A stretch of DNA of 64,000 bases, taken from positions 52,968 through 116,967 of the forward strand of contig QJNS01000240.1 of the NCBI GenBank assembly GCA_004154925.1, given 5' to 3'. Position numbers and translations under genes: made by a program. The stretch is from Monosporascus cannonballus. Lineage: Eukaryota > Ascomycota > Sordariomycetes > Xylariales. The stretch's first letter is position 1. Every line of letters begins with the position of its first letter. The notes below the pieces were generated by a model that worked only from the letters and a program-made list of their open reading frames with translations, ran no database searches and was not told the DNA's origin. Of this stretch, positions 11,775 through 21,485 are shown piece by piece.

Positions 11775-14420
11775 CTAAGAACTTTCGAGAGCCAGGACCT
11801 GTGATGCAACGTTAGTTAGTGTCTCTGTACTCTCGTCTACCTCGGTAGCCAGCTTGGACGTCACAGAAGCCGAAAGGGATGCCAGGAGGGGCAGGGCGCG
11901 GGGTGGATAAGCGAGAAAGGGAACGGCGGAAGAACTCACCAGAGCACTGCGGCTGGGGATATACACATGGGTCCAGTTGCGCCTGCCGTTCCACTCCATG
12001 GGGGTGGTGAAGTACTTAGTGCTGGCGTCGACGCGGCCGTGACCGCCGACGTCCGGGGAGTCCGAGTCGAGGATGACGCGGTAGGTGCCGGGGACGTCGA
12101 CGCCGACCCGGTAGTCGGCGTAGCTGTTGGTGGGGTGGAAGTTGAAGATGAACAGCGCCCCCCCGCGCTCGAACACGATCACCTTGTCGCCCTCGTGCTT
12201 GAGGGAGACGTAGGCCTGCGGAGCGCCGAGCCAGCCGATGCGGTCCTCGGCCGCGTTCATGCGGCGGTCAAACTCGTTGAGGAACTTGTACCGCAGCAGC
12301 GGGTCCTCGGTGAGGTTGAGCTGGCGCCGCGCGTACCAGAACGAGTTGTTGTTTCCCTCGCGTGGGAAGTCGAGCCACTCGGGGTGCCCAAACTCGTTGC
12401 CCTCGAAGTTGAGGTAGCCCTCGCCGCCGAGCCCGTGCGTCAGCAGCCGGATCATCTTGTGCAGCGCCATGCCGCGGTCAATAACTGGCGTCAGCGGCGA
12501 CAGCGTCGACATGTTGGTGTACATCTCGGCATCGCAGAGGTGCATCATGAGCGTCTTATCGCCGACCAGACTATTTTTTTTTTGGGTGATGCTGTTAGCA
12601 GATAGAGGGTGGAGTGCTGGGTAGGTCGGATCTCAGAACTCACGCTTGATCGTGGCTCTCGCAGTATGCGATGGTCTTCTCGCCATGGCGTCGATTGGTC
12701 AGGGTCCAGCAGATGTTAGACAAGTCCCAATTTTCGTCCTTCAGCTCCTTGAGGATCTTGATCCACATATCCGGGATGGCCATCGCGAGTCGGTAGTCGA
12801 AGCCAACGCCGCCTAGAGACAGGGGTAGGCAGAGAGCTGGCATTCCGGACACGTCTTCGGCGACCGTGATAGTGTCGGGATAGAGCTTGTGGAGCATCTC
12901 GTTTGCGACCATGAGGTAAGCCACGGCCTCCTCATCCACGGTGGCGCCGAAATATTCATGGTAACCACCAGAGAAGCCCCTATACCATTAGTTAATCCCG
13001 AACATCGGAAGAGGGCCGGAAGTGACATACGTCCCGATACCATGGTGGGTATAGAGCATGCTGGTGACACCGTCAAATCTGAAGCCATCGAAATTGTATT
13101 CGTCCATCCAGAATCTCAGGTTACTAAGCAGGAATCTCATGACTTCGTGATGCCCATAGTTGAAGAGTCGGCTGTCCCACAGATCGTGCTTACCCTTTCC
13201 ACCTCCGTGGAAGTACAGGTGATCTGTACCGTCGAACTCGTTGAGCCCGTCAAGGACGTTCTTAGAAGCATGGCTGTGGACCACATCGAGCAAAACTACC
13301 AGCCCCATGCTGTGCGCAGTGTCGACAAGTTCCTTCAGGTCGTCGGGCGTACCATAGCGGCTGCTCGCAGCGAAGAAGTTGTTTACTTGATATCCGAAAC
13401 TGGCATAGTAGGCATGCTCCATAATAGCCATAAGTTGGATGACGTTGTAACCCAAGCTCTTTATCCTTGGCAGCATGTTCTTTGTGAACTCCTTGTAGGT
13501 GGTCACGCGCTGTTCGGGGGAGGAGATGCCGACGTGAGCCTCGTACACGCGAATGCTGGCGGGCTTCTTCGGCCTCGGATGCTTGAACGTGTACCTCTCC
13601 GATGCCGGGGGGTTCCAGAAGCGTGCGTCGTAGGCAGGCGAGACGGAAAGGTCCTGGGTGACATACTTAATCCAGGCTGGAAGGCGGTCGATCCGCTCCC
13701 CCTGAGGGGTCTTCATAGAGATCTGTTACCCGGGTATTAGGGCCATGCACATTATCCTTAGAAGCGGGTAGAGATGCACCTTGATCTTCGAGTTATGGTG
13801 AATTGCCGGCTGCCCGCCATTCGCAGGCAGGACTATCTCCCAGACGCCATATTCGTTCTTCTTCATGGGGTGCGAGCCCCAGTTCCACCCGTCTAACCCA
13901 GTGTTAACCCAGTGTGTCTCGTGTCTGATGCGGAAAGATTTGCTCACTGAAATCGCCAATGAGGTAAGCCTCGACAGCATTGGGTGCCCATTCTCGGTAT
14001 GTGATGTTGTTGTTCTTGTCAACATTCAGGCCGAAGAGTTCTGTGCCCTAATTTAGATGAGACTGTCAATATCAAGAGGCTTCAAGGGCGTCGGGTTGTG
14101 TTGGACTGGAGAACAGCTGGAATCACGGACCTTCGAGAACTTCTCCAAGCCACCTTCGGCGGCGTTGATCTTCTTGATCCAGTCTTGGGCCCGCGCAAAT
14201 CTCCGCTTCAGAGGGTCCCTGAAGGGCCCCAGCCATGGGTCCAGCTCGATAACGCCTGTACTCCTATTAGTCTCACAAGTTACCTCAACGACGCTTGAGC
14301 CTATGGACAACGGATTGGGAAAGAGTCCGCACCAGTTCCGTCGGCGGGTATTCCAGCAGCAGGGCCACCGGAGCCATTAGGCAGCAGCGTGTTGGCCGAG
14401 TTATCTGCGACGGCCGTCAT
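11775..14420 (-). CDS. GLC3: 1,4-alpha-glucan (glycogen) branching enzyme
   Basis: GH13 enzyme that cuts alpha-1,4-glucan and rejoins it as alpha-1,6 branches in cytosolic glycogen synthesis. Eight exons (minus): 14420-14333, 14255-14131, 14047-13948, 13892-13780, 13722-13031, 12979-12644, 12570-11940, 11798-11775; 702 aa, near the usual fungal length. Introns are 51-83 bp except the last (141 bp), and all joins keep frame. An N-terminal CBM48-like part includes [12 protein letters not shown], then [24 protein letters not shown]13 regions follow: [10 protein letters not shown] (about 288-297), [10 protein letters not shown] with nucleophile Asp about 359, AEDVSGMP with acid/base Glu about 414, then ESHDQALVGDKT. 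The all-beta C-terminal domain ends [19 protein letters not shown]. Donor 1 is a weak GTGCGG. The last intron has no stop and a length divisible by 3, so retention adds 47 residues near the C-terminus. Confidence 0.95.
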
Positions 14421-15633
14421 TGTTCCCCGTCTTCACCAATACGACACAAAGTTATGTAGGAAGGGCAGTAAGGAGAAGATCAATGGCGCGAGCAACCCTG
14501 TTGAAATCCAAGCCCCCCTTAAAAAGTACTTGAAGGTATCGAGCTTCTGATACAATCGGATTCCAACCGAAGACTGACGGTTCTTAAAGAGTAGGCTACC
14601 GGAGTAGAGGAAAGAATGAAAATTCTCTACAATAGAGGCCTAATATTTTTTCTGTTACCCCTCGTGCCCCTCAGGTTCCGTCACATCGAACAAAATACAT
14701 GCCGCATTCTTGATTGGGTCTGGATTTCCTGGGTAGATCTCAGCGAGGGAGCATGTGTAAACCAGCGTGAAATGACGTCAGAGGGGCCACCACCTGCAAG
14801 CTGTGGTTCGATAGAAATATTTAGTACAAGAGCCCGCTGCTGTAGGTATCCCCAATCGGGCCATCTCCAGTTACGTTCTAGAACGATTAGTTCTGCCCAA
14901 AGTGGACCTCTTTTCCCCCATCAGACTTTTCTATCGACTTCAACAGGTTTATCTGGAGTCGGTAGTCTGTGAACTCCCCGAATTGATATCACCACGATGA
15001 TCCGCTTGATGTCGTGCAGTATCTATCCACTGCGTCTCTGACCCCATTCGGTTAAGCCACCTGGCGGAGCAATGTTGAGCATTTCATTCTCACCAGATAA
15101 GACGCGTATCGATAAAGCTAGGGGCATAGACCACTAGGTAGGTAGGCACCTACTGTTGATAGGTATTTATTTACTCGGTACCTAGCCACCTGTAGCGGCC
15201 CAACCCAACCTCCTCCATAACCCCGCCACAGCACCTGGAGGAGATGTGGCTGGCCTCAGGAATATGCGGGGTACCCAGGAGTACTTGCATGCGTATCGAC
15301 AACGGCTTATCACGTTATCGTATCAATACTGAGCAATGGACATGAGGCTCCGATCAAGGAGCTCGACCGCAGCTTACAGTCTTACACAACCAAGACAACA
15401 ATTGCAGTGTGCAACGCCGTCTTGTATTAGATCGTAGTCGCGATCCTGAGATCTAACTCGAGACACCACTATATGTAACAGAGTTGTTGACAGCCAAACG
15501 AGGGAACCATCTCATCCCGGCTATTCATCGACCGACTCTAGTGGCTGACTGACTGGCTGTCTATCCATGGGATGAGATACCACCTCGAAATAGCTTCATA
15601 GTATTATAGAGGAAGCCCCTCTGGACTTTAGAC
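14421..15633. promoter_or_regulatory. Divergent promoter region, branching enzyme / ClpX
   Basis: A 1.2-kb space between two divergently transcribed genes. Around 15,130-15,200 it carries several TAGGTA/TACCTA words, including AGGTAGGTAGGCACCTAC, which can form a small hairpin. GACT-type short repeats occur at about 15,545-15,560. An ATG ORF of 118 codons at 14616-14972 lacks recognisable motifs and codon bias, and I regard it as chance. Confidence 0.45.
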
Positions 15634-17583
15634 ATGTGGTTACTCCAGAGGGGACGCCGGACGTCATCCCTGCGTTCCACATTCATAGCGTCCAGTTATC
15701 ACCGCCGGCCATTATACTCCACGGCCATGTTACGGACCGCCTCGCGCCGGACCAGCGACTTCACCTCGGGCTTCACTAGCAGTTATGACCCCAACGAAGA
15801 GGGGCGAGGACCCATGTTTTCCAAGGCTTCCTTCGGCGTACCGCAGTTCTACCCCCGTGACCTCAAGAGGCGCGTCGACGAGTACGTCGTGGGCCAGGAC
15901 CGCGCCAAGAAAATCATATCCTCCGTCCTATTCAACCACTACCAGGGCCTGCGGCGGCGCCAGTACCAGGAGGAACAGGAGCGCAAGCGGGAGGAGAAGC
16001 TTCTGCGGCGGGCCATTGCGCAAGAGAGGAACGCTCGGGAGAGGGAGATGCATCCCGTCGAAGGTTGGCGGAACCACCCGCCCAAATACCCGCGCTATGG
16101 CGCTGACGAGTTGACTGAAGACGAATTCCCCGGCCACAACGATTCGATACGACATATGCACCAGGCCTGGCAGCGTAACGAGAAAGACGTGGATTTCTAC
16201 ATACCCGATGATGAGAGCCGTCCGCCCCCTGTAAAGATCGACAAGAGTAATCTGCTGTTAATAGGCCCAACCGGCGTCGGGAAGACGTATATACTCGAGT
16301 GAGCAGTCGCCTTGCGAAATACGCACGCAACATAGGCGAGCGAGGCTGACTTCGACGAACCCAGAACCCTTAGCAAGACCATAAACGTACCCTTCACGAT
16401 AAGCGACTGCAACTCGTTCACGCAAGCCGGCTACATAGGACAGGACGTCGAGACTTGCATCGAGCGTCTGCTGATCGAGGCGAACTATGACGTCAAGGCG
16501 GCCGAGCACGGCATCGTCGTGCTCGACGAGTTCGACAAGATCGCCAAGCGCGACACCATGAACGGCCGGGACGTGGGCGGCGAGGGCGTGCAGCAGGCGC
16601 TGCTGAAGCTGGTCGAGGGCACCAGGGTCACAGTCAACGTCAAGGACAGCCGGTCGTCCTCCTCGTCGCGCTCCGCGAGCCCGATAACCACGAACTACAC
16701 GGGGCCCGGATCCATGGACTCCTCGATGTCGGCGGGTCAGATGCACCCGCCTTCGCCACCCGCAGGCGGCGCCAAGGTCGACCAGTACACCGTCGACACG
16801 AGCAACATCCTGTTCGTCATGTGTGGCGCGTTCGTGGGGCTCGACCGCGCGATCCTGAATCGCGTGGCGAAGCCCGCCATGGGCTTTGGGTCCGCGCTGC
16901 GCAGCCGCGACGCCTCGACCGACGCCCCGGACCTGCCGCCCGAGCTGTTCGCCCACCTCCCTCACCGAACCCCTCCAAGGCCCCCGCCAGATTCCAAAAG
17001 CACAGCTGATCCCGCCTCCTCCCCCACCTTCTCCCTCTCCCCCTCCCCCACGCCAGACACGCCCCTCGACCTCTGCACCCCCGCAGACCTCCAGGCCTTC
17101 GGTTTCATCCCCGAGCTCATCGGGCGCGTGCACAACATCGCGGCCCTCACGCCGCTCTCCGAGGCCGACCTCCTGCGCATCCTCACGGAGCCGCGCAACA
17201 GCCTCGTGGCGCAGTACACGGCGCTGTTCGAGACGTACCCGTCGCGGCTGCGGTTCACGCGCGCCTCGCTGAGGGCTATCGCGCGCCGCGCCGCGCTGTC
17301 CCGCACCGGCGCCCGCGCCCTCCGCGCCGAGGTCGAGCGCGTGCTCGCCGAGCCCGTCTTCGACGCCCCCGTCCCCCACGTCCTGGTCACCGAGGCCAGC
17401 GTCGAGGGCCGCGAGAAGGTGGGCTACTGGGGCCGCGATGGCGGAGCGGAGGTCGAGAGGAGGGTTAGGGAGGAAGACGGAGAAGATGGGGAGGGCGGGC
17501 GCGTGCCGGGGGGTGGCAAGGGAGGGAGGGAGGTTGTGGGGCGGTTGGGGGACTATCGCGAGGCGGGCCAGAGCGGGGCTTGA
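15634..17583 (+). CDS. MCX1: Mitochondrial ClpX-type AAA+ unfoldase (Mcx1)
   Basis: Hsp100/ClpX-family ATPase of the mitochondrial matrix, which unfolds proteins, with or without a ClpP partner. Two exons, 15634-16298 and 16365-17583 (627 aa); the 66-bp intron splits the Glu codon just after Walker A (GPTGVGKTYILE|TL). The first 40 residues are Arg/Ser-rich with no acids, a plausible targeting peptide. The bacterial Cys4 zinc-binding domain is absent, as in fungal Mcx1. The core starts at PRDLKRRVDEYVVGQDRAKK; Walker A is at about 211-218, SDCNSFTQAGYIGQDVE follows, Walker B is VVLDEFDKIA (about 273-282), and GFIPELIGRVHNIAAL and sensor 2 TGARALR lie near residue 540. Family-unusual inserts are a charged Arg/Glu helix before Walker A, a Ser-rich loop near SSSSSRSAS, and a Pro/Ser-rich stretch before FGFIPEL. 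The tail is Gly/Glu-rich low complexity and may be poorly conserved. Confidence 0.92.
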
Positions 17584-18953
17584 GTCCCCCTATCTTCCTG
17601 TGTTTCGTCTGAATGTCCGTAACGAGGCAGGAGAAAAAGACAGACGACGGGGAGGACAGAGAGGACGGCGGATAACCATGCGAAGCTGGCGATTATCGGA
17701 TTGTGTCTGCGCGTCTTAGGAAGCGGGCATGCCGAAACGGCTACGAATGGAACGAGGCACGAAACATGGGGTGTATGTATAAGCGAGGGGATTTTTGTTT
17801 TGGTTATATACTTATATTATACACGGGCCCGGACCGGTGCTGGGGGGGGGCTCGGATCGGGTTGGGCTACTGGGTTGGGACCTCGGTGCAGTAGGGCGTC
17901 CGGTGTACCTGGTTCATTCAAGCACATGTCTATATTCTCATACTCGGAACAAGCCGCCCGGAAGTCGGTCGTATCTGCATTGCGGCTTTAACTCGTTTCC
18001 CGAGCGTCGTGCCATTGACTGGTAGGATGAGGTCGAGTATAAGTAGCATAGCAGCTGAATACGGGTATAGGGACGTTCTACTCGAAGAGATCGGCTCCGG
18101 CTCGTGGCAGCAACATGCGCCTTTACCATGGCCTAATTCGTCTAGTGTGTGTATGATGTATCTTTGATGATGTCTGACGGCGTCCATGGCGATACGAACT
18201 AGCTACATGTTCTTGGTATGGGGTCGCTGAACCGGAAGGGATCGCGTAGGATAGACGACGACGACATGTCCAGCTGGTTTGATGTGGTTGTGGAGGGTCG
18301 ATCTATTTCAATTAGCCATGCTCGGTGATTGAGCCTATATATAACCTTGGGGGGGATGTGATATGAGATACCAATATAACGTGTCAAATTTCATGTCACA
18401 TGAAGTAGGAGATCAAGTATGGGCCAAGGCGGGTGCCTCGTGTTACTCGAATGCATAGTCATCAAGGCAATGTAATAACTTCGGAAACGTCATAATGGAT
18501 TCGCCTCTTGTACAGTATTTACAAAGCCGGTTCGGCTGACCACCAAGCCGGCTTTCCATCTGGTCATCCCTTCCTCGGGCCGGGATAACCGTGCAAATCA
18601 GCTTTCCTCCCCTTCCCCTCTATCGCCAGAAAAGCCGCCCCTGTTCTGGAACACCTCCTACCGATCGCATCTGCGTGGTTTTCTTTTGTACAGATCCGGA
18701 AAAGCGAGCTTCTCATACCGCCGGATCGGTGACCGATGCCCCTTGCTGTGGACTGGTTGGTTGCACCACTTTCATTCATCTCTTGGGCGACTTCGCTTGC
18801 TTTCATCTCTAACGACAAAGGAAAAAGGAACTGAGATTTTATTGATTGGATAGATACGTGGGTAGTGAGTAAGGTATCAATTGGATTAGTAGGAGTAGAA
18901 CGGACGCAGAGGCGGCGGCAGCACTAGCAGTGACAGTAGCAGCAGAAACGACC
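17584..18953. other. Convergent intergenic region, ClpX / COX5
   Basis: A 1.4-kb spacer between converging genes. Several overlapping short ORFs occur on both strands (for example 17701-18025 plus, 18564-18818 minus), none with recognisable domains or consistent coding signals. A TATATACTTATATTATA tract lies near 17,805-17,822. No RNA gene seen. Confidence 0.5.
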
Positions 18954-19781
18954 CTACTGCTGGGGAGGGGATTGGACCATGCCCTTGCCCTTGTACGAGT
19001 CGGACGAGAGACCGGTGAGGGGCTCTGCGCGTTGGTTCTGTTTAAGAGTGATTCGTCAGTGACACATGCGCCTCGTATAAGGGGGGTACGGGCGGGATCT
19101 TCGGTGGGAGATCAGGTGCTCACCTTGAGGAACTCGTTGGACGCCTCCTGGTACTCCTTGGTCATGGTGCGCGGGGCGGGGCCGCCGAAGGCACGCATGG
19201 TAGCGAAGATGGCGAAGCTGAACAGGACGCCGATGGCCGTATACATGGCGACTTTTCGCGACTCATCGGGAGGGGCCTGAGCACGGGGACCATGGGGCCC
19301 GAAGGCGATCCAGTAGGCTGTCCAACATGTCAGTCAGCACCCGTGACATATGACAACTCGACTGGTTGCTGCCCATCTGAGGCATAATATCTCGTCCGAG
19401 CCCAATGCCTCCCAACGGCCTTTCAAGATAGCATCGACACGGAGTCTCCAGCTTCACCCTACTCGGGCATGCCTGAAGAAGATAACCCAGATGCGGATGC
19501 TCCCGGTGTCGTCATCGTGAACCCATTGAACCAAATGGCTACGTACCAGCCTTCTTCTCCTGCAGGGTCAACTCGGACCAGTTCTCCTTCATGCGGTCCC
19601 GCAGCGACATCCAGAGCTCGGCCTGCTCGGTGGACGGCATGCCCTCCCACCGCTTCTCGATGTTGGCGAGGGTCGGGTTGGAGATGGCGTGGGTGGAGGC
19701 GGCAGCCCTCGGGACCATGGCCGGAGCTCTCGCGGCTCTGATGCTGGATCGGAGGATCGACGTAGCGGGTGTGCGCATCAT
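18954..19781 (-). CDS. COX5: Cytochrome c oxidase subunit V (COX IV family)
   Basis: Nuclear-encoded subunit of mitochondrial complex IV, single-span in the inner membrane (yeast Cox5a, mammalian COX IV, Neurospora subunit V). Exons (minus) 19781-19547, 19317-19124, 19037-18954 give 170 aa; introns are 229 bp (GTACGT...GACAG) and 86 bp (GTGAGC...AACAG). The start is an ATG in a CCACCATGATG context. Residues 1-30 are Arg/Ala/Ser-rich without acidic residues and look like a matrix-targeting presequence. The mature part has the conserved NPTLANIEKRWEGMPSTEQAELW block, then YWIAFGPHGPR, a membrane segment around VAMYTAIGVLFSFAIFATMR, and a TMTKEYQEASNEFL / SYKGKGMVQS tail matching fungal orthologues. 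The 229-bp first intron is the longest in the window. Confidence 0.95.
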
Positions 19782-20921
19782 GGTGGCCGAGATGTGTAAT
19801 TATGGTGGTCGAGGAGGTATAGGAAGGAGTTGGGATTTGTTTCCAATTGGGCTGCTCGCGGGCGGACTGGTTCGGGAGAACCCTGGGATGGTGGTTGTGG
19901 TGGTGTTGTTACGAGTGAGTGGGTGAGCGGATGGGCTAGTTAAAAGCTAGATGTTCGGTTTATTAGCTCGAGAGTTCTTTTTTTGTCGTGTCGTATGATA
20001 AGTGAATGAGGGACTGGGGAATATGGAGCCAATTCGTCAAATCCCTTCATTCTGGCTGGTCCGATGGGGAGGAGATCGGCTCCACTACGCACGTGATACC
20101 GAGCTGTCCCGCAGCTTAATCAAAGATCTTGAACTGCAAGATCGGAATTGCGGATGCAATGACCTCATTGGTTACCAGCGTTATTTACTAGAGACCGAAC
20201 TCAATGCCTTTGCATCTGAATGCAATAGAACTCCGAGTTGAAGCTCGTCAGTGCAGACATGCGTGCATTACATCCCAAACAACTCATTTATGCCTCTTTC
20301 CATTTTCGACGAGAATTAAGCCTTAAACGTCCGCTTGGCATTTCCGTCTGATATCGTATAGTGCAGTTACGGATCAATTTTGAACACCTAAAAATAGTAT
20401 TCAACATTTATCAATGCACTGACACATAGGACCTACTATGACCCCAAGACCTGGTAAAACATCGACTGATTCCGTGGTGTTGGCGTGTGAATGGCTGGTG
20501 GCTGTAGAACGAACTCGGGGGTACGCGGTCTTATATGTTGGCATCCACCCCTCAAAGTAGCAAAGGTCACATAATTCCGCTTAAGCATCTGTCTGAATGC
20601 TCAGCTCGAGTTGCCGGCTACCGGAACGCAGGGAGTACATAAGAGAATTGGTTGCCGTCAGCATGAATGTGACTGGAAGGGACAGATATCGGTTCAAGGT
20701 TCCTGGTTCAACCATCGCTATCACTACGCTGGAAGGTCGCGAGCTGTCATAGAGGAGGCCAGACAGTCATGAGCACTTTCTCTCGTTATGGCACTTGTGG
20801 TGCTTGATGCGTTTCCCCGGCTACCGCTTTCCAAGACGGGGCTCCAGCTTGCTGACGAGGACGGACCTCTGCCATGCCGCGAATAGTCCAGACAGTGGGC
20901 AAGCCACCCTGTCGTGAGCGA
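19782..20921. other. COX5 upstream region
   Basis: Promoter side of COX5 and 3' side of the small minus-strand gene. A 79-codon plus ORF at 20002-20241 has no recognisable similarity and is probably chance. No repeat or RNA gene recognised. Confidence 0.5.
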
Positions 20922-21177
20922 CTACGTTTTATTGGATGAGTCGCTTCTTATATGTTGTGGCTGTGCTGGCTGGATATTTTGAAGCTTCTGCTCATCCTTG
21001 GTCTGTGACTTCTGGAGCTCTTCCTGTCGCTCCTTTAAGACAGGACCGAATGCATAGTATCCTTTGCACACGTTAATTATAGATCGGGAAATAAACATGA
21101 CTTGCTGAAGATATACCATTCAAAACTCCGAACATTACTGCGAGACCAAGGGGAATCGCATTACGGAATGAGCTCAT
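20922..21177 (-). CDS. Small single-span membrane protein (66 aa), function unknown
   Basis: Two exons (minus), 21177-21117 and 21061-20922, joined across a 55-bp intron (GTATAT...GCAAAG) that splits a Gly codon. The product is 66 aa. Residues 8-27 (IPLGLAVMFGVLNGYYAFGP) form one hydrophobic span directly after a short SSFRN leader. A charged, Gln/Glu/Lys-rich tail follows (LKERQEELQKSQTKDEQKL), which could form a short amphipathic helix. This layout is typical of small mitochondrial inner-membrane or assembly proteins, but I do not recognise the family. The splice join restoring LNG-YYAFGP is the main evidence that it is a real gene. It is transcribed away from the Mus7-family gene from a shared 308-bp region. 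Confidence 0.6.
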
Positions 21178-21485
21178 GATGTCTGTTGGCTTTGATTCAA
21201 GGTAATATCGAGATGCATACAAAAATCTAGGATAATCGATGTGGTGCAACCTTTTAGGGTGCAGTACTGGATACATGCATATGTGCCGTTAAATCTGTTA
21301 TGCATACACGCGATACCACTTTATGGGCGGGTCTGACCGACCCCACCAGACGCGTCTTGCTCCCGGTTCCGACGCGTCTTCCGGCCACGTCCTAGCGCAC
21401 TTTAACGACTTTGGATAAGTTGCCACAAACGATATGACTCGATTTTAATGTCGATAATCTCTGAAAGCAATGCATAACAAGCTCA
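21178..21485. promoter_or_regulatory. Bidirectional promoter with two MCB-like ACGCGT boxes
   Basis: The 308-bp space between the divergent small membrane-protein gene and the Mus7-family gene contains GACGCGTC twice (ACGCGT at 21350-21355 and 21372-21377), spaced 22 bp. ACGCGT is the MluI cell-cycle box bound by MBF (Mbp1/Swi6) in yeasts, driving G1/S expression of replication and repair genes. The boxes lie about 110-136 bp upstream of the Mus7 start. That they work this way here is inference. Confidence 0.55.

Noticed and set aside
11967..12605. 212-codon plus ORF
   Set aside because: Antisense shadow of branching-enzyme exon 7 caused by high GC3.
12889..13740. 283-codon plus ORF opposite the branching enzyme
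   Set aside because: Antisense shadow; the minus frame carries the GH13 catalytic motifs.
14616..14972. 118-codon plus ORF in the branching enzyme/ClpX spacer
   Set aside because: No coding bias, no motif, irregular composition; chance ORF.
16258..17379. 373-codon minus ORF, Gly/Arg/Val-rich
   Set aside because: Antisense shadow of ClpX exon 2; no domain and typical shadow composition.
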